From assembly GCF_036373705.1 (NCBI RefSeq), contig NC_089863.1, positions 3,642,444 through 3,706,443 on the forward strand: a DNA stretch of 64,000 nt, read 5' to 3'. This document shows, one piece after another, positions 1-12,490 of the stretch (its first letter is position 1; every line of letters starts with the position of its first letter). The translations under genes and the position numbers were made by a program. A model generated the notes under the pieces. It did not search any database, was not told the origin of the DNA, and was given only the letters and a program-made list of their open reading frames with translations. The stretch is from Amia ocellicauda (Eukaryota; Chordata; Actinopteri; Amiiformes; Amiidae).

Positions 1-1065
1 AACAGGGCCCTGCTTTCCTCAAAGACTTTGTCTTCAAGTAACTACAGTGGAAAACCCTGCTTGCCAAGAAGATATCCTGTGTACACCCTTGGAGCCTTCA
101 AACCAGTGGAAAATCTGTTTGGAAAAGACTCTACTTTCGCGAAACCCCAACTTCCAGGTGCATCGACTGAGTGGAAGTTCTTGGACAAAGCCGAACCGGA
201 CGGCCTTTGTTCCAAACCACACGGACCTCGTGCCGTGTGCTGTTATCTGAGCCCGAAGACAGAGAGGCCTCTCTGCGACGAAGTTCAGATAAGTTTAACA
301 GTTTGGAGTTTGTGATTCATGACATTTGAGAAATCAATTAGAAATGTTAATCTGTGATTCATAACTCTAGAATGTGTAATATCATTTAGTTTTCTTAAAT
401 ATAAATATGTGTTGCATTAAACTGTTTTGTTGAAATTTTTGAAATAAAACGTGTCAACGCCGAGAAATATCTTCTCATTCCTGTTTAACTGTTTAGTCTG
501 AAATTAACACAAGTTAATAGACGTTAGATTATAGGTGGCCCTGCCTATCCTTAATCATTGAATAATAATCAGTTAAGGGAAATTGTGGTAACAAGTAATG
601 ATAGGATCTTTCTCGGCACCTAAACGTAAATGAGACTGATATATATATAACGAGAAGTTACCTGACATAAATACTAACCTGCGTAGTTATTTAATGTCCG
701 ACTAACAATACTAATGAGAGACTCACCTTCGTCTTACTAACCGGTATTGTAGTCAATGTGTTTGTAATTTTGTGTAAAGTTTTGTGTGTCATCATATGCG
801 ATTCTATGGTCTTTGATTTGGTCACGCAAGTGATTTGTCTTTGATTTGTTGATCTTGAGTGAATTTTAATTAGTTTTTCCCTTTTTGTATAACTAGTGTG
901 GTGCTACATTTTATCTTTGTTTTAAATAAATTTGAGAATTTATATCTTTGGAATTGGTGTCTGTGTCCAATTATTTCAGAAATTGAGTTCTACAAGATTC
1001 TAGGATTCTTGATAAGGTGATACTGAAATTCACTTCTTTAACTGAAATGTGTATCTTATGCTACA
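1..1065 (+). repeat. LTR-like repeat, copy 1 (3' part only)
   Basis: This stretch matches 58411-59484 almost base for base, with only scattered substitutions, and both copies end at the same point (a CTACA end at 1065 and a TACA end at 59484) before diverging into unrelated DNA. An AATAAA signal lies near 443. In the longer second copy a TATA-like box lies about 700 bp upstream of the matching AATAAA. A common CA end, a TATA-like box and a polyadenylation signal fit a long terminal repeat of a retroelement. The 5' part of this copy lies outside the window. Positions 28-315 stay open in both copies, but I see no protein family in them and take them as leader sequence. Confidence 0.55.
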
Positions 1066-2770
1066 TTAGTATAAAATGGCTATAAAATGTATTTAAAGTG
1101 TAAACCTACTGGTGTAGTATTGTACACAGATGAAGTCACTTTCAATGTACAAACCATATGTGGAATGTGCTGTTGCTGTATTTAGTTTCTAACTACACTG
1201 TCAACACGGACCATTCCGTAGCTGCTGTGCTGGAGTTTGGAGGGTGTGACCTGGGAGACAGAAAGTAATACGTAAACTATGTACCAACAAGTTCATGTCA
1301 CCATAGGCGCCGAGTTTAGAAATTCCCGGGGGGGGGCTGAGTTATTAACCCTAAGCCCCTACGACCACTGTCAGATAAAACCACTAATATAGAAACCGCT
1401 GATTTTATTTTATACCTACATTCTAGGCCAGGGTTCGTCAACGGGCCAAACCCAGACAGCACACACAGGACGTTGGCCCGACGTCGGCATATGTTTGGCA
1501 TGGTCGGACAGCAGTATGAGGGGGAACATGTCCGACTAAATGGCGACAGCTGCGATATCGGTGCAACTTGTTTTCCTAAATGGACCTGTACAACTTTAAA
1601 ATCTCATACCTATAAATAATATTAATTTTCTTCGCATTGTATTTGTGTTCAGTGAACCGGTTTCATTCCTATAGTGTGTGAAGATGCCACGAAACGAGGT
1701 TTTTTGTTTGTATTATTCCTAAGACACTGAATTCGCCACGAATGTAACTTAATGGCTACAGGACAGAAGGGAACTTATATATCATGAATATTTAAAAAGT
1801 GCTCAATCCTGATAATTAAGATTACAGTTATAAGAATCAATACGGCTTGTATTTATTGAATGCCTTGTAGTTTGCAGTTACTTTTTGTTTTTGTGTTTAA
1901 TTGACCCAAGTCGTGTCCAGAGGATTCCTGTGCTTCAGATCAGGGCCCCAGTCACTGAGATCAATATCAGACGTGCGCCGTTTATTCTTTTAAATGTTTA
2001 ATCAATTATTTGTGAATGAAATTGGTGCTTGTTATGCCTAAATAATGCCTCTGCTGAGTGATTTGAATATATGATCATACATGTCTAACTGTTGTGTTTT
2101 GATCTGTGGATCTGTAATTATCCAAGTAGCTACTGCACATTTACTTATTTAATATTAAATGCGTTATTTAATTAGGCTTGGTTCTGTTGAACATATATAA
2201 TACGTCACCTTTTTAAATAACTGAGTGTATTGGATCATACAATTTTTAGAAATACTCTCTCAAGCTTCCTGCATCCCTACCTCACAGGGAGAGAGAAGAC
2301 GAGCTCTGACACAGTGTGACTTTATTCTGCTCTTCTGCAATGCGTCTCTACAACAGCAAGACCGGGCTCTGAAAACACAGCGAAGCAACGAGCAACACTG
2401 GATACAGCATCAGAGCAACGGATAATTTGGGGGATTTGCAGATCAAAACACGGATGGACAGACGTCGGGCCGTCGTCGTTTTGCTCATCGGGCCAACGTG
2501 GGCACGATGACGTCAGGCCAACGTCGTGGCCCGAGGAGCAAAAAGGCGCCGGGGCTGGCATCATGCCCAGGTCCGTGAACTCTGAAGAAGCGCCAATGAA
2601 GCTGCGCCAGTCCTGCAGCACCGCTCCGCCCACACTACATACACGCCAAATATACCATCATTGATTTCACTTTGTGTTGATGCATATACATTCTGGATAT
2701 GTCGATTATGAATGTGCTAATGTTAAGATTAAAATGCATTAAAACTTAGTCACTATATAAAAACATTAGA

Positions 2771-2830
2771 AAGTTTACAATCGAGAGGAGGCCATTCGAA
2801 CCACTATGCCTGATCAGGAACCTGCACGTT
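2771..2830 (-). mobile_element. CR1-like LINE, 3'-end scrap
   Basis: About 60 bp match the 3' end of the CR1-like elements seen at 23838 and 45884 (antisense: TAAACTTT preceded by CGATTG and GGCCTCCTC). Only the terminal tail remains. Confidence 0.6.
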
Positions 2831-3036
2831 TTTAAATAGTTTGTTTATATTGGGAAATATCTAATAATGTGAGACAGGAGTATAATGTTCTAGACTTCAT
2901 TTAAACTTGACTGCAGAAATGTTCATACCCTGTATTTAATGTAACGGATTTAAACAACATAAGTGTACATTCAGTAACATGTTACGCATTCAAATTGTAA
3001 GATTTTAAAACATATAATTGAATAACAAAGTGTTTG

Positions 3037-3037
<1 letters not shown>

Positions 3038-3084
<47 letters not shown>
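3038..3084. repeat. (TA)n microsatellite
   Basis: About 23 uninterrupted TA dinucleotides. Confidence 0.9.
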
Positions 3085-3086
<2 letters not shown>

Positions 3087-4039
3087 AGAATTACCATTAA
3101 ACTCTTAAGTTGAGCACACATTGTTCTTTATTTAAGGCAAGGATGAAGCTCCAGAAAGGGCACAAGAACAATTGTCCCGAGATGAAAAGACTGAAGAGAC
3201 TATTTACATTTAAAAAGCTCGTACAGATTTCAAATAAAAAAGTTAAAATACAGAATAAAAGAAGTGTGATAAAATGCATTGTAGTTGCTTCTGTTATTGG
3301 AACAAATTCAATGTTCACAAGAGGTTCGCAAGAAGTAAGAAGTAACGTTCCAAGAACGCATAGAGAACTTTCCATATTAACGTTCTCGCAATGTTACTTG
3401 GTAATGTTTCGGTAAGTCACTTTTTTTAAACGTTATAATTAAGTAGTTTTTTTGTTGTATTTGAGTCGCGACGTCTGGCAACCAAAATATAACCAACCGA
3501 CAACGTCTTTTTGACGACGCCAAGGCAACGTCTGTTTCAGACGTAATGTATTGGTTATATTTTAGTCTATACTTTAGATGAAATAACCAATAAACAGTCT
3601 TAGAGGTGTCTGTGTGTTGTTAGGACACCCCGCACCCATCGGACAGCAAGCTGGTGGCGGTGAACTCGTCACAGAAGCAAAGAAGAAAAATAGTCAGTAA
3701 ACACTGATAAATTACGTACGAAAATGCAAAATAAAAAATTTGAATATTAAAATTAGGAATTGTATTCTTGACGTTGTATCGAATTTGTTACTAACATGAA
3801 AAGAGTGTGGTTTCGGGCAACATATACATAGTAAATACAGAACAATGTAGAGTTCTCACGGGTGACATTTAATAATGTTGACTATTAGAAGTCGCTGATT
3901 GCAGATTGCACTGCCTGTTTGGGTGACATACTGTATGAGCTGGAATCAGTGCGGTTACTCTTCCCCGGGTCAGCTCAACACAGCAGCTCCGCAGCCTCTA
4001 CGCTCAAGCCAACCCAAACACAAATACCAGGCAGAAAAA

Positions 4040-4135
4040 GTCCCTGTACCTGCTCAGCATTGCTTTTATCCCATCTTTTCACAATAATCACAGCATCCCG
4101 CTATTGTCACAATGCTCAGTCGAAAGTAAAAGACG
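4040..4135. repeat. dispersed repeat shared with 11525-11620
   Basis: About 80 bp, containing ATTGCTTTTATCCC and CACAATGCTCAGTC, recur near 11536-11612 at roughly 80% identity by eye. The family is not recognised. Confidence 0.5.
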
Positions 4136-4435
4136 GCCTGGCTCATCACAATATCAATACTCACGGCATGTATAGGCTAATTATTTGGTATCCTGACCGA
4201 GATACAGTTGTAGCATATTGGATTTGCTGTGTTGAAAACCTCCCTTTTCACATTGCCCAGTGCACAATTTTTTTCCCTCCAAAGCTGAATAATATAATGC
4301 AATTGTCCGCTTAAGAAAATAATCATAATAATAATAAAGGATTTGTTTTTTCAAAGCATTTTTGTATCCCTCTTATAAACGGGATAACCAACTAGGTTGC
4401 ATACTTAACTCCCAAGCAGGATCTGAAATCCACTC

Positions 4436-4650
4436 ACTACAGAAGTTAGAATCCGACGTCAGATTTGGGTCATAGGTTTGGTACCTTGTATATGAAAGTT
4501 GGAATTACGTCAGATTCTGACGTTGTAGCAACGACATTATTCTAACGTCAACCCAACTTTCATATTCAACCATTATAAGACCAAATTCCGACGTCGGATT
4601 CTGACGTCAATGCAACGTTATTCCAACTAACTGTGCCAGCTGGGTAATCT
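4436..4650. repeat. ACGTC-rich MITE-like repeat
   Basis: This stretch is built from alternating GACGTC, TCTGACGT and AACGTC words in both orientations, with related patches at 1440-1560, 2455-2560 and 3460-3560. It has the look of a non-autonomous fish DNA transposon with palindromic internal repeats. No coding capacity is visible. Confidence 0.5.
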
Positions 4651-5214
4651 CAGAAATGTATTCTGACTTTTTTTTCACAATATAATCCTCCAAAACCCCC
4701 ATTTTTTAGAAGTTTAATGTTTTGCAGTTTAGATGTTGCGAAAATACATTTTTAAAATATTGAAATGTATTCCATATGAAGTGTAAATTGCATGTCAATG
4801 AAATGTGTTTGTATTGTTGTTAAATAAGACCTACAGTGGTCATGTTTAAACCAAATAATTTGGCTATCCCAATTACTAATTTGAAGCAACCTGTCAATTT
4901 GGTAGTTTTAACCATACACATTATTTATCTTTAACCAAAATAATGTTTCAATCTACCAATATAGATTGATTATAAAGTCTACCAATTGGTTGTTTTTACC
5001 AAAATATTTGTGTAACAGATATGAACCAACATTTAAAGTAATATACTGGTTGAGTCAAACAATCTTTTTTCCAGTGTATGCTATATTACAAACACATTTT
5101 GTTCTAAAATTAATAAAATACAATCGCTCAGCTTGAACAATTCACTTTGTTTAACTCAGAGTTACTAAAGCAGACGAATAGGTCTAGCAACACCAAATTA
5201 ATCTTCCTTAAAGC

Positions 5215-5460
5215 ATCCGGGTCTATTTTTCTAGTTATTCAAACAAATAAACGATTAAATACACGTGAAACCAATCAGTTAACATCTTACCTTCTAGTAA
5301 CGCAATAGGAATAATTCTTGACCCGATGAGAGTTGATTTGAAATCCCTTTCCCACCGAAAACAGCCGGACTGACTGACAAGTGGCTGGAAACAGGTGGCG
5401 CACGGACGGTATCGCTTGCTGTGCTTATTAAATGTCCATGAGCTCGTGTTACCTTAAACG
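5215..5460 (-). repeat. duplicated leader-exon-like segment, copy 1
   Basis: This segment recurs at 28200-28420 (for example TTGATTTGAAATCC, CCGAAAACAG and CTAGTTATTCAAAC in both). Read on the minus strand, both copies end in a good splice donor, AAG followed by GTAAGA, at the same position. Neither has a conserved open frame, so I read it as a non-coding first exon with its proximal promoter. No downstream coding exon is recognisable next to either copy. Confidence 0.4.
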
Positions 5461-5647
5461 GACACCCCAGAGATCAAAGATCTCTTTACCACAACTCTAA
5501 ACGCTGCACAAAAATAATGCATTGAAACTTAGCCGCGTCGTTTTACATTTGGCTGCAGATACTTGACTTCCACACTTTAACTATGTAAATTGGAGATCGG
5601 TATCTAGGCAATATACCGAGGAAGCAAATCGCTGCTTTGAACAGCGA

Positions 5648-6065
5648 CGTGTACAGTACAGTCTGCACATCACTGCCCTTGTTATCTATTCTACACTTTT
5701 GACAATATACCCTAACATCCTGTTTGCCTTTTTTATTGCTTCCCCACACTGTTTGGATGGAGAAAGTGAGGAGTCCACATAGACTCCTAGGTCTTTCTCA
5801 TGCGTTACTTCATCTAGTTCTATTCCTCCCATAGTGTAATTATAGTGGACATGTTTGTTACCTGCATGTAATACCTTGCACTTGTCCACATTGAATTTCA
5901 TCTGCCAGGTGTCGCCCACAACTGAATATTATCTCAGTTCCTCTGAATAGCCTGTGCTGCCGAGATTGTATCTGCTGAAACACCTATTTAAGTATCATCT
6001 GCAAAGTTGACAAGTTTGCTAACTATCCCAGAGTCCAGATAATGGATATAGATTAGAAGAAGCAC
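5648..6065 (-). mobile_element. CR1-like LINE fragment (reverse transcriptase C-terminal part)
   Basis: The minus strand encodes a LINE reverse-transcriptase segment containing FNVDKCKVLHAG and EKDLGVYVDSSLSPSKQC, the conserved region downstream of the catalytic YxDD box. The same segment, more complete, lies at 23838-24765, and the homology runs on to about 6065. Both ends are truncated and it cannot move on its own. Confidence 0.85.
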
Positions 6066-7404
6066 GTACTAAATCGCTTATATATGAGCGCACGTCAAGG
6101 TTGTTTAGTCGTTATAAAAGGGAGAGGGAGGGAGAGAGAACCCCCAGGCAGGGCTTAATCCGGTACCTCCGGATTTACCATTAACCCCCCCCCCCTCAAG
6201 TTTGTTTTACCGTCGACACCCCCCTCCCCTGGTTTTACGGGTTTTGATCGTCACACCCGCTCTCACATCCTGCACTGATCCGGTACCAGCGCCTGCCTCG
6301 TCAGACCTCCGCTCTCAGATACACTTTGCGTTCCGGCACCTTCAGATTTACAAATTAAGCACTGCCCCCAGGAAAGCACTATAGCACTGCAAGTGTATTG
6401 AATGGATATTATGGGTTATTAACTTTAGAGATTGCGTTTTGAGATTGTAACTGTTCTATTCATTTTATCTACCTATAGGACTACAATGGAGACTTTTTCT
6501 GAATGCCATGTGTTTTTGTGTAGAGAGTGTGACGCTGTATGCGAGACTGTGTGTGTGTGTGTGTGAGAGAGAGGGATTTTATCTACAGGTTATGAACCAC
6601 GAATGGGTAGTTGAATGGGGTATTGGGTACCTGCTGTAATACTGGCATGCGTAGCAGGTCCTTATCAACCACTGTGGGCAGTGGTTCACCGGGCACAGTG
6701 CTTCGCGGATGCTCTGCAGTTTTTTATGGTTGGATTAAGATCTCCGTGTGAATGAATACACTGAACATTTATCTAGGCATCTATTACCACAATACCACAA
6801 CCTTTTTGCTCATTCCTAACTCTGTACTGCATTCGTCTGAATATACCGAGGAATCGTACAATTTAGGCCAGGTTTGTGGGGAAGAACATGGTTTACTTCC
6901 CTGAAAGTTTTCCCATTCATTCTCTATGGAGAAGAGAAACCAGTACGGATGTAATACTCCGTGCTGCCGCTACGTTGTTTGTCGCTGTTGTGCAGTTTCT
7001 GCCTGAATTTACTGCAGCCGATTAGCAATTTCGTTTCGACAGCTCGATAGAGAGCTTTTCAATCCTCTGTAGATCGACGTAACAGCGGAAAGTAACGTAT
7101 AGAGCAGTAAACATCTGTAAAAATAGTATAAATATTATTTTACAGTTGACATTCAATCAGGTATCATCTTCACGCACCGTTATTTATCAACATAGAGAAC
7201 ACATTTACTGGGTTATGAGTATTTTAGAGGAAAACAAATGTCTCTTATTCATATTGTGGTAACGTACTTTTACTTTAATAAACTTGTGATGAGCCAGTCT
7301 GCTCTGTCACTGACTTAATTGGCTCTTATTAACCCTAATTTGACTGAGCATTGCGATCAATCACGGGATGTCATACCGGGAGCAGAGGGGTTATAAGCAG
7401 TGCT
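6066..7404. other. no gene seen; short simple repeats
   Basis: This holds a C-run at 6186-6195, a GT run followed by GA at about 6547-6573, and otherwise unassigned sequence. No open frame resembles a known protein. Confidence 0.5.
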
Positions 7405-7721
7405 CAGAAGATGGAAGAAGGTGGCCTGGTCTGATGAATCACACGTTCAAGGTGTTAACTTGGCCTCCAAATTCCCCAGATCTCAATCCAATCGAGCATC
7501 TGTGGGATGTGCTGGACAAACAAGTCTGATCCATGGAGGCCCCACCTCGCAATTTACAGAACTTAAAGGATCTGCTGCTAACGTCTTGGTGCCAGATACC
7601 ACAGCACACCTTCAGAGGTCTAGTGGAGTCCATGCCTCGACGGGTCAGGGCTGTTTTGGAAGCAAAAGGGGGACCTACACAATATTAGGCAGGTAGTCAT
7701 AATGTTATGGCTGATTGGTGT
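7405..7721 (+). mobile_element. Tc1-like transposon fragment, 3' end
   Basis: The plus strand encodes the C-terminal part of a Tc1-like transposase, including the [13 protein letters not shown] motif that carries the last acid of the DDE triad. It is followed by the 3' terminal inverted repeat ending in TGGCTGATTGGTGTA. The N-terminal DNA-binding part and the first catalytic acids are missing. The same family is present at 32713, 35434 and 52277. The NXPE duplication unit starts at the next base after this end. Confidence 0.85.
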
Positions 7722-8086
7722 ATGTTAACTCATCTTCACAGCCTTATCCCAGGTCGTTGTCAATGTGAATGTCATACATTCAGCCACATTAAGACACACA
7801 TGCAAGCTAATAACACACCATGGTGGAGGTGCGTGGCACGATCTCCAGTAGCCTGCATTCACCACGATAGTGTTCTGCAATATAAAATAAACACTTTTAA
7901 ATATGACCAGGATTAAATATTATTACATCTTCTTATTACCAAACTCCATTATTTAACACAGATATTGTTCTGAGTAAAACAGGCTTAAAACATTAAATTG
8001 GTGCTGCTGAAGGAGCTATTACAGTGATCATCTGTTTCAACATGCTGCACACCACCTGGTCAACAGAGACGCACTGGCAGGGAGCT
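7722..8086 (-). repeat. duplicated 3' flank of the NXPE genes, copy 1
   Basis: Starting TGTTAACTCATC, this stretch matches the 3' flank of the second NXPE gene from about 14528 and runs into the stop codon of the first. It marks the downstream border of the tandem duplication unit. Confidence 0.8.
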
Positions 8087-9380
8087 TCACTGGGGACAGA
8101 CAAAGGACAGGAACAGGTCAACTTCGTTCTGGATGATGACAGGCTGGGGGTGGATCTGGTCTGGGGTGTAGTGGCAGGAGGTCATCTGCCAGACGTCGAT
8201 GAAGGCCACAGGGAGGCCCTGGAACATCCTCCTGAGCACGGTGTCCAGCTGCAGGGACAGCCAGTCACTGCCGTAGACATCCTTGTAGCCGGTGTTGGCC
8301 GACTTGATGACCACGAGGGTCTGGGGGCTCCGGCGCAGCAGCGAGCGCACCGCCTCTCGGATGATTGCAACCTGGCGGACAAATGTGGCCAGTGGGAAGG
8401 TGGTGAAGTGCGCCCAGAGGTTGAAGCCCACCACGGTGTAGGTGTCTCCCGCCAGCCTGTCAATCTCGTTGGCGATGTAGTGCAGCTGTGCCCTCGGGAC
8501 CTTGAACATCCGTAAGGGCAGGCCGTGAGCTCGCCAAAGCAGGACCACATTGTGACTGGTGTCCACGGCCAGCAGAGGCCCTGCTTGATGTTTGTTTTGG
8601 GGGTTCATGAGCTTCAGAGCTGGAGGAATGGAGGATGTTAGTCTTTCTGAGGTAGAAAGAAAGAGAGGAAGAGAGAGACAGACGCAGGGAAAAGTCTTGC
8701 AACCTGGACAGAAAGGGAGATGAAGGGGGAGAGACAAGAACAAGAGAGAGAAGGACTGAGGGAGATGAGAGAAATAGGAAGAAGCAGAGAGAGGAGGAGG
8801 CCACAGGGAGGGTAAGAGTGGCGTATCGGTTGTGTTGGTGTTTCGGGCTCTTACTGGGCACAGTCGTCTGCAGGTATTCGAACCACTGGCGCATCGTGGA
8901 GTCGCCCATCATGTACAGCTGCTTGTCCTTCAGGCAGCCAACTATCTGCTCTGCGCTGGAGAAACTGCGAGCGGAGCAGACCAGCGAGGTCCAGCAGTCC
9001 TGGAAATAGAACCCGGCCGGAACGGGAGTGTCCAAACCGGGAGCGCACTTCTGCTCCTGTCCTGGGGAGAAACACAGTCTCAGATACAGAGTGGCAGGCA
9101 GGTAGGAAGAGCCGGAGCACAGGAGCAAAAAAAAAAAAAAAACGAGTAATGCACAAACATGAACGCACACACACGAAAAGCCATACTTACTGCGTTCTGT
9201 GTCCAAGGGCCGGATGTGGATTATGGGGTCAGCTCCTGATTTCCCAATGTCAATTAACTTCCTGTTGGGAAGAATGAGTCATGGTAACGTGCTGCTGAAT
9301 TTTTCTGGGCTTTGTGGAGGTAAAGCTAGAAATTCCTCTCTCAAAAGGCTTAATATGTGTATACTTAAGAAAGATAAGGT

Positions 9381-9704
9381 TGTTTGACCGCTGTTTATAT
9401 TTATGATGTGCATCTTGGAAAAGATGCCAAACAGTATGATTTAAGTGTCTGCTCCCTAATCCACATATTGACCTATTACCTATAATAATATATCTTCTGC
9501 TTTGCTAGCTTTTAAGATAACATATTAATGACTTTTTAATTTTAACCAGATCTTTGACTTCTATGTGTATAAAAAGCTCTGACTTTTAGCATGGAGTCAG
9601 AGCAACTTTGGAATCTCCTTGATTCACTGTTCCTCTCCACGCTGCGTGTAATAAAGGCATTGCGACAAATGCTCCAACCTGATTCTTAATCTCTTAAGCT
9701 GACA
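9381..9704 (+). mobile_element. probable LTR of a retroelement
   Basis: This stretch begins TGTTTGACCG and ends AGCTGACA. A TATAAAAAG box lies near 9568 and an AATAAA signal near 9650, the spacing of a short LTR. It lies in an intron of the truncated NXPE copy, in extra DNA absent from the other copy. No clear target-site duplication flanks it, so it may be one end of a decayed element continuing to about 10820. Confidence 0.45.
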
Positions 9705-10820
9705 GATGGTGCTGGTAGCCTTACAAGGGCACCAAAAACATGTGTTTGTTTAATATCACGTGTACTTTTCACCATCGTGTTGTTTGCAGAGTCAAAAAAT
9801 CACACCCCTGCCTTTTCACCCCTCCACATTCTGAAATACTTGGTACTTGGTCTGATTAGGAATACAAATTCTCAGAACATATTGACAACTTTGACATAGT
9901 CTGGAACCAGACAGTCTACTGATCAAAACAAGACCATCCATGTTTAGGTAGAAGCAACACACACCAGTACAGAGCTCAGAGTCAGGAAGTCTTTTTACAG
10001 TGTACTAATACAGAATTATTTTATATAATTGGATCTGAACTTCTCTGTTTGATACTCGATTAATCGGTGTTCTGAACAAAACAAGCCTATTTGCAAAGAA
10101 ATCTGATCGAACACCCTGGCGGTAACATCTGTGAGATTGACACAGGCGTGAGCCAATACTCAGCTTTCAAACGAGATGCAGATTCGGCAGTTAACCAATA
10201 ACCAAGAGGAATGCGTAATCAAGCTGTACAGTATCAATGTACGCGGGTGTGAGAAAAGTTTAGAGAGATCTGAAGACAAGGTGGATGGAATAAAAGCAGT
10301 ACAATATGTCCTTTGTTAATGCGTGAAGAGAGTCTTTATTACAAACAGTGCAGCACTCCACACAGTAGGATGAAAGCAATTGAAAACAACAACAAAATAA
10401 TAAATAATTATTATTAAATAAATATAATGTATTATTACAGCTACAGTTTTGTTTGGCCACTTGTGTCTATGTGCTGTCCAAACACATACTCCTCTCAAAG
10501 ATGCCCTCGCACAGTGGGTTCTGTCTGTCCTATCAACACACAAATTGGTACAGTTGTTGTCCATATGCCACTGGAGGGATATGTGGAGATTCAGTGAGGT
10601 ATACATAGAGGTGCTTTATTTTGGTGAAGTGAAATATGACTTGGCATATTACAATAAAAAAGTAGTTTTTTCAGCACGTTATCTTGTGTATTGTGTTACT
10701 CTTAGCTATGTTCTGAGCTATTTCCTTTCACATGATAACATCCTTATGCATGTGATGTAAATATTTACAGAGTCTTGAAATTGGGCCAGACCTTTTAGGA
10801 GGAAATTCAAATTTTTGACT
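9705..10820. other. extra intronic DNA absent from NXPE copy 2
   Basis: The matching intron of the upstream NXPE copy is only about 220 bp. Here about 1.4 kb (9381-10820) has been gained. Apart from the LTR-like start I see no recognisable element or gene. Confidence 0.5.
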
Positions 10821-11721
10821 GTCAAGTTAAAATGTCTCTACAGAGCTACACACATTATGTGAGATTTGACCTTGAGGAGAATTGACTCCTCAGGTCTCAC
10901 ACTGGGCATCTCCACAGAGACTCACGTGTCCAGAAGGCTCTTGTCCAGGTCGGTCAGTTTTGCCTGGTAGGTCCCAGCGCTGTGGTAGACGAGGGCGTGG
11001 CAGGGCAGGGCAGCTGGTTTCTGGCAGAACCACATCTCCCCGGTCGCAGGATCCTTGTACTCACAGCAGCAGCGTGAGCCGCTCCTCTGGGCGTTGCAGA
11101 CTACAGTCTCCGATCTGCCCCCCTCCTCGAAATACCCCCGGAAGGACACCTTGTTGGGGTCGTCCTCCCTGTGCCGGAGCAGCACCTGCACGGCTTCGCT
11201 GGAGTGGATCAGCCGCAGGGAGATCCAGGCCTGACCGGGCCACAGGAGGGAGAACTGGACTGTGTAGGTCCCATTGTGGTGATCCTGCACCGAGCTGTAA
11301 GTGCTGGCTTTGAGCTTCGGGGAGTGCAGCCGAGCCTGGAAGAAGTCCCCTCCATGGCGGCTGCGCACAATTGTCGCTGCTGATGGGTGATAGAGGGGAG
11401 TAGCGCGATGGTCTGTGTGGGAGGGGGAGATAAAATGACTGACTGATTGACACACTGAGTTCAGTTCAATACAGGCAGCGCCGTGCCCTCGACACACAAT
11501 CCCAAATATAAAAAGTCTTCTGTGTCTCTTCTGAGCATTGCTTTAATCCCACCTACTCACAATAACAGGTGTCCCGTTATTGCTCACAATTCTCAGTCCA
11601 AGTGAAGTGTCATGTCTGTCCTGGAATAAGTTGTCCTATATGTGCGCCTCTGTGCCCTACATTGGGGTTACACTCCCACACAGGCAGCAGTGCAGAAAAA
11701 AAAAGGTGCAGTTTCAGTGCA

Positions 11722-12490
11722 GAGTATGCCCCTCCTGTTCTCTCTCTACACTCGCTCCCTCGGCCCCCTCATCGCATCCCATGGTTTCTCCTACCACTTC
11801 TACGCTGATGATGCCCAGATCTTCCTGTCTTTTCCCTCCTCTGACCCTCTCATCCCCTCACGCATCTCTTCCTGCTTGTCTGCTATCTCCTGATTTCCCC
11901 CCCACTCTTCCTCACCTTCTGCTGACCTCCCCATCTCGATCCCCTTGGAATCCACCACACTCTCCTCCTTCATCTTCCGCTATAAATCTAGGAGTCGCCC
12001 TCGATCCTGCGCTCTCCTTCTCCCAGCACATCACCACGCTGACGCGCACCTGCAGGTTCTTCCTGAGCAACACACGCCGGATCCGTCCCTTCCTCACCGA
12101 CTACTCGACTCAGCTGCTCGTCCAGTCACTGGTCCTCTCCCGCCTGGATACTGCAACTCCCTCCCGGCCGGCCTGCCTGCATCCACTACAACTACTACCT
12201 ACTAATAGTTGTATTATTGATTTCCCCTTTGCTCCCTTTCCCGTAGCCTTTGATTGTAACCTAACATCTTGACTGCATTTAGCTTTTACTTTCCAGGATG
12301 TAAACCTCATTTATTGTATTTACTTGTGTAAATTGGAAATTGTACAATGTATTATGGTTTAAATCGCTTTGTAGTATGTAAATTTGAATTTGTAATGTTT
12401 AATGCCTTGTCCTGAACTGTATTCTTGCACTTTTTATTGTATTGCACTTTGTAATTTGTAAGTCTGCCAAGAAATAAAAATAACAATAAT
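11722..12490 (+). mobile_element. L2-type LINE, 5'-truncated copy
   Basis: The sequence matches the reverse-transcriptase part and 3' end of the L2 element at 19083-21905. It includes the catalytic YADD box in context (FYADDAQIF), then an internal deletion, then the 3' tail AAGTCTGCCAAGAAATAAA with short A-rich repeats. The frame is broken and the endonuclease is absent. This insertion lies next to the broken 5' end of the NXPE copy. Confidence 0.85.

Larger units (their letters stand above)
1066..5214. other. gene-free, repeat-derived DNA
   Basis: I see no gene in this AT-rich stretch. It holds ACGTC-rich repeat patches near 1440-1560, 2455-2560 and 3460-3560, plus the separately listed repeats. 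One further patch at 4845-5075 repeats the theme of TTTAACCAAA and related words in both orientations and is probably a short non-autonomous DNA transposon. Confidence 0.5.
8087..11353 (-). pseudogene. NXPE family gene, downstream copy, 5'-truncated
   Basis: Four exons of an NXPE-family gene (neurexophilin and PC-esterase domain protein) are visible on the minus strand: 11353-10926 (truncated), 9261-9191, 9061-8855 and 8619-8087, the last ending in TGA. All visible junctions have GT-AG sites (for example GTGAGT after 10926 and GTAAGT after 9191), and phases join correctly. Exon 1 gives the second half of the neurexophilin-like domain (FFQARLHS, FSLLWPGQ). The third holds the esterase motif MMGDST with its presumed nucleophilic serine. 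The last ends in YTPDQIH, the DxxH that supplies Asp and His. Compared with the copy at 14889, homology stops abruptly at about 11353, inside the neurexophilin domain, and unrelated DNA with L2 debris follows. The downstream exons have no frameshift, so it could still be spliced to a new 5' exon. Without one I call it a truncated copy. Confidence 0.8.

Noticed and set aside
28-315. Open frame conserved in both copies of the LTR-like repeat (also 58404-58724)
   Set aside because: No protein motifs, several overlapping frames are open in the same stretch, and it lies between a promoter-like box and a polyadenylation signal of a repeat; leader sequence is more likely.
8024-8515. Long plus-strand frames opposite NXPE exons (also 14952-15317, 10882-11313, 16147-16578)
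   Set aside because: They are antisense shadows of GC-rich coding exons with correct NXPE motifs on the minus strand.
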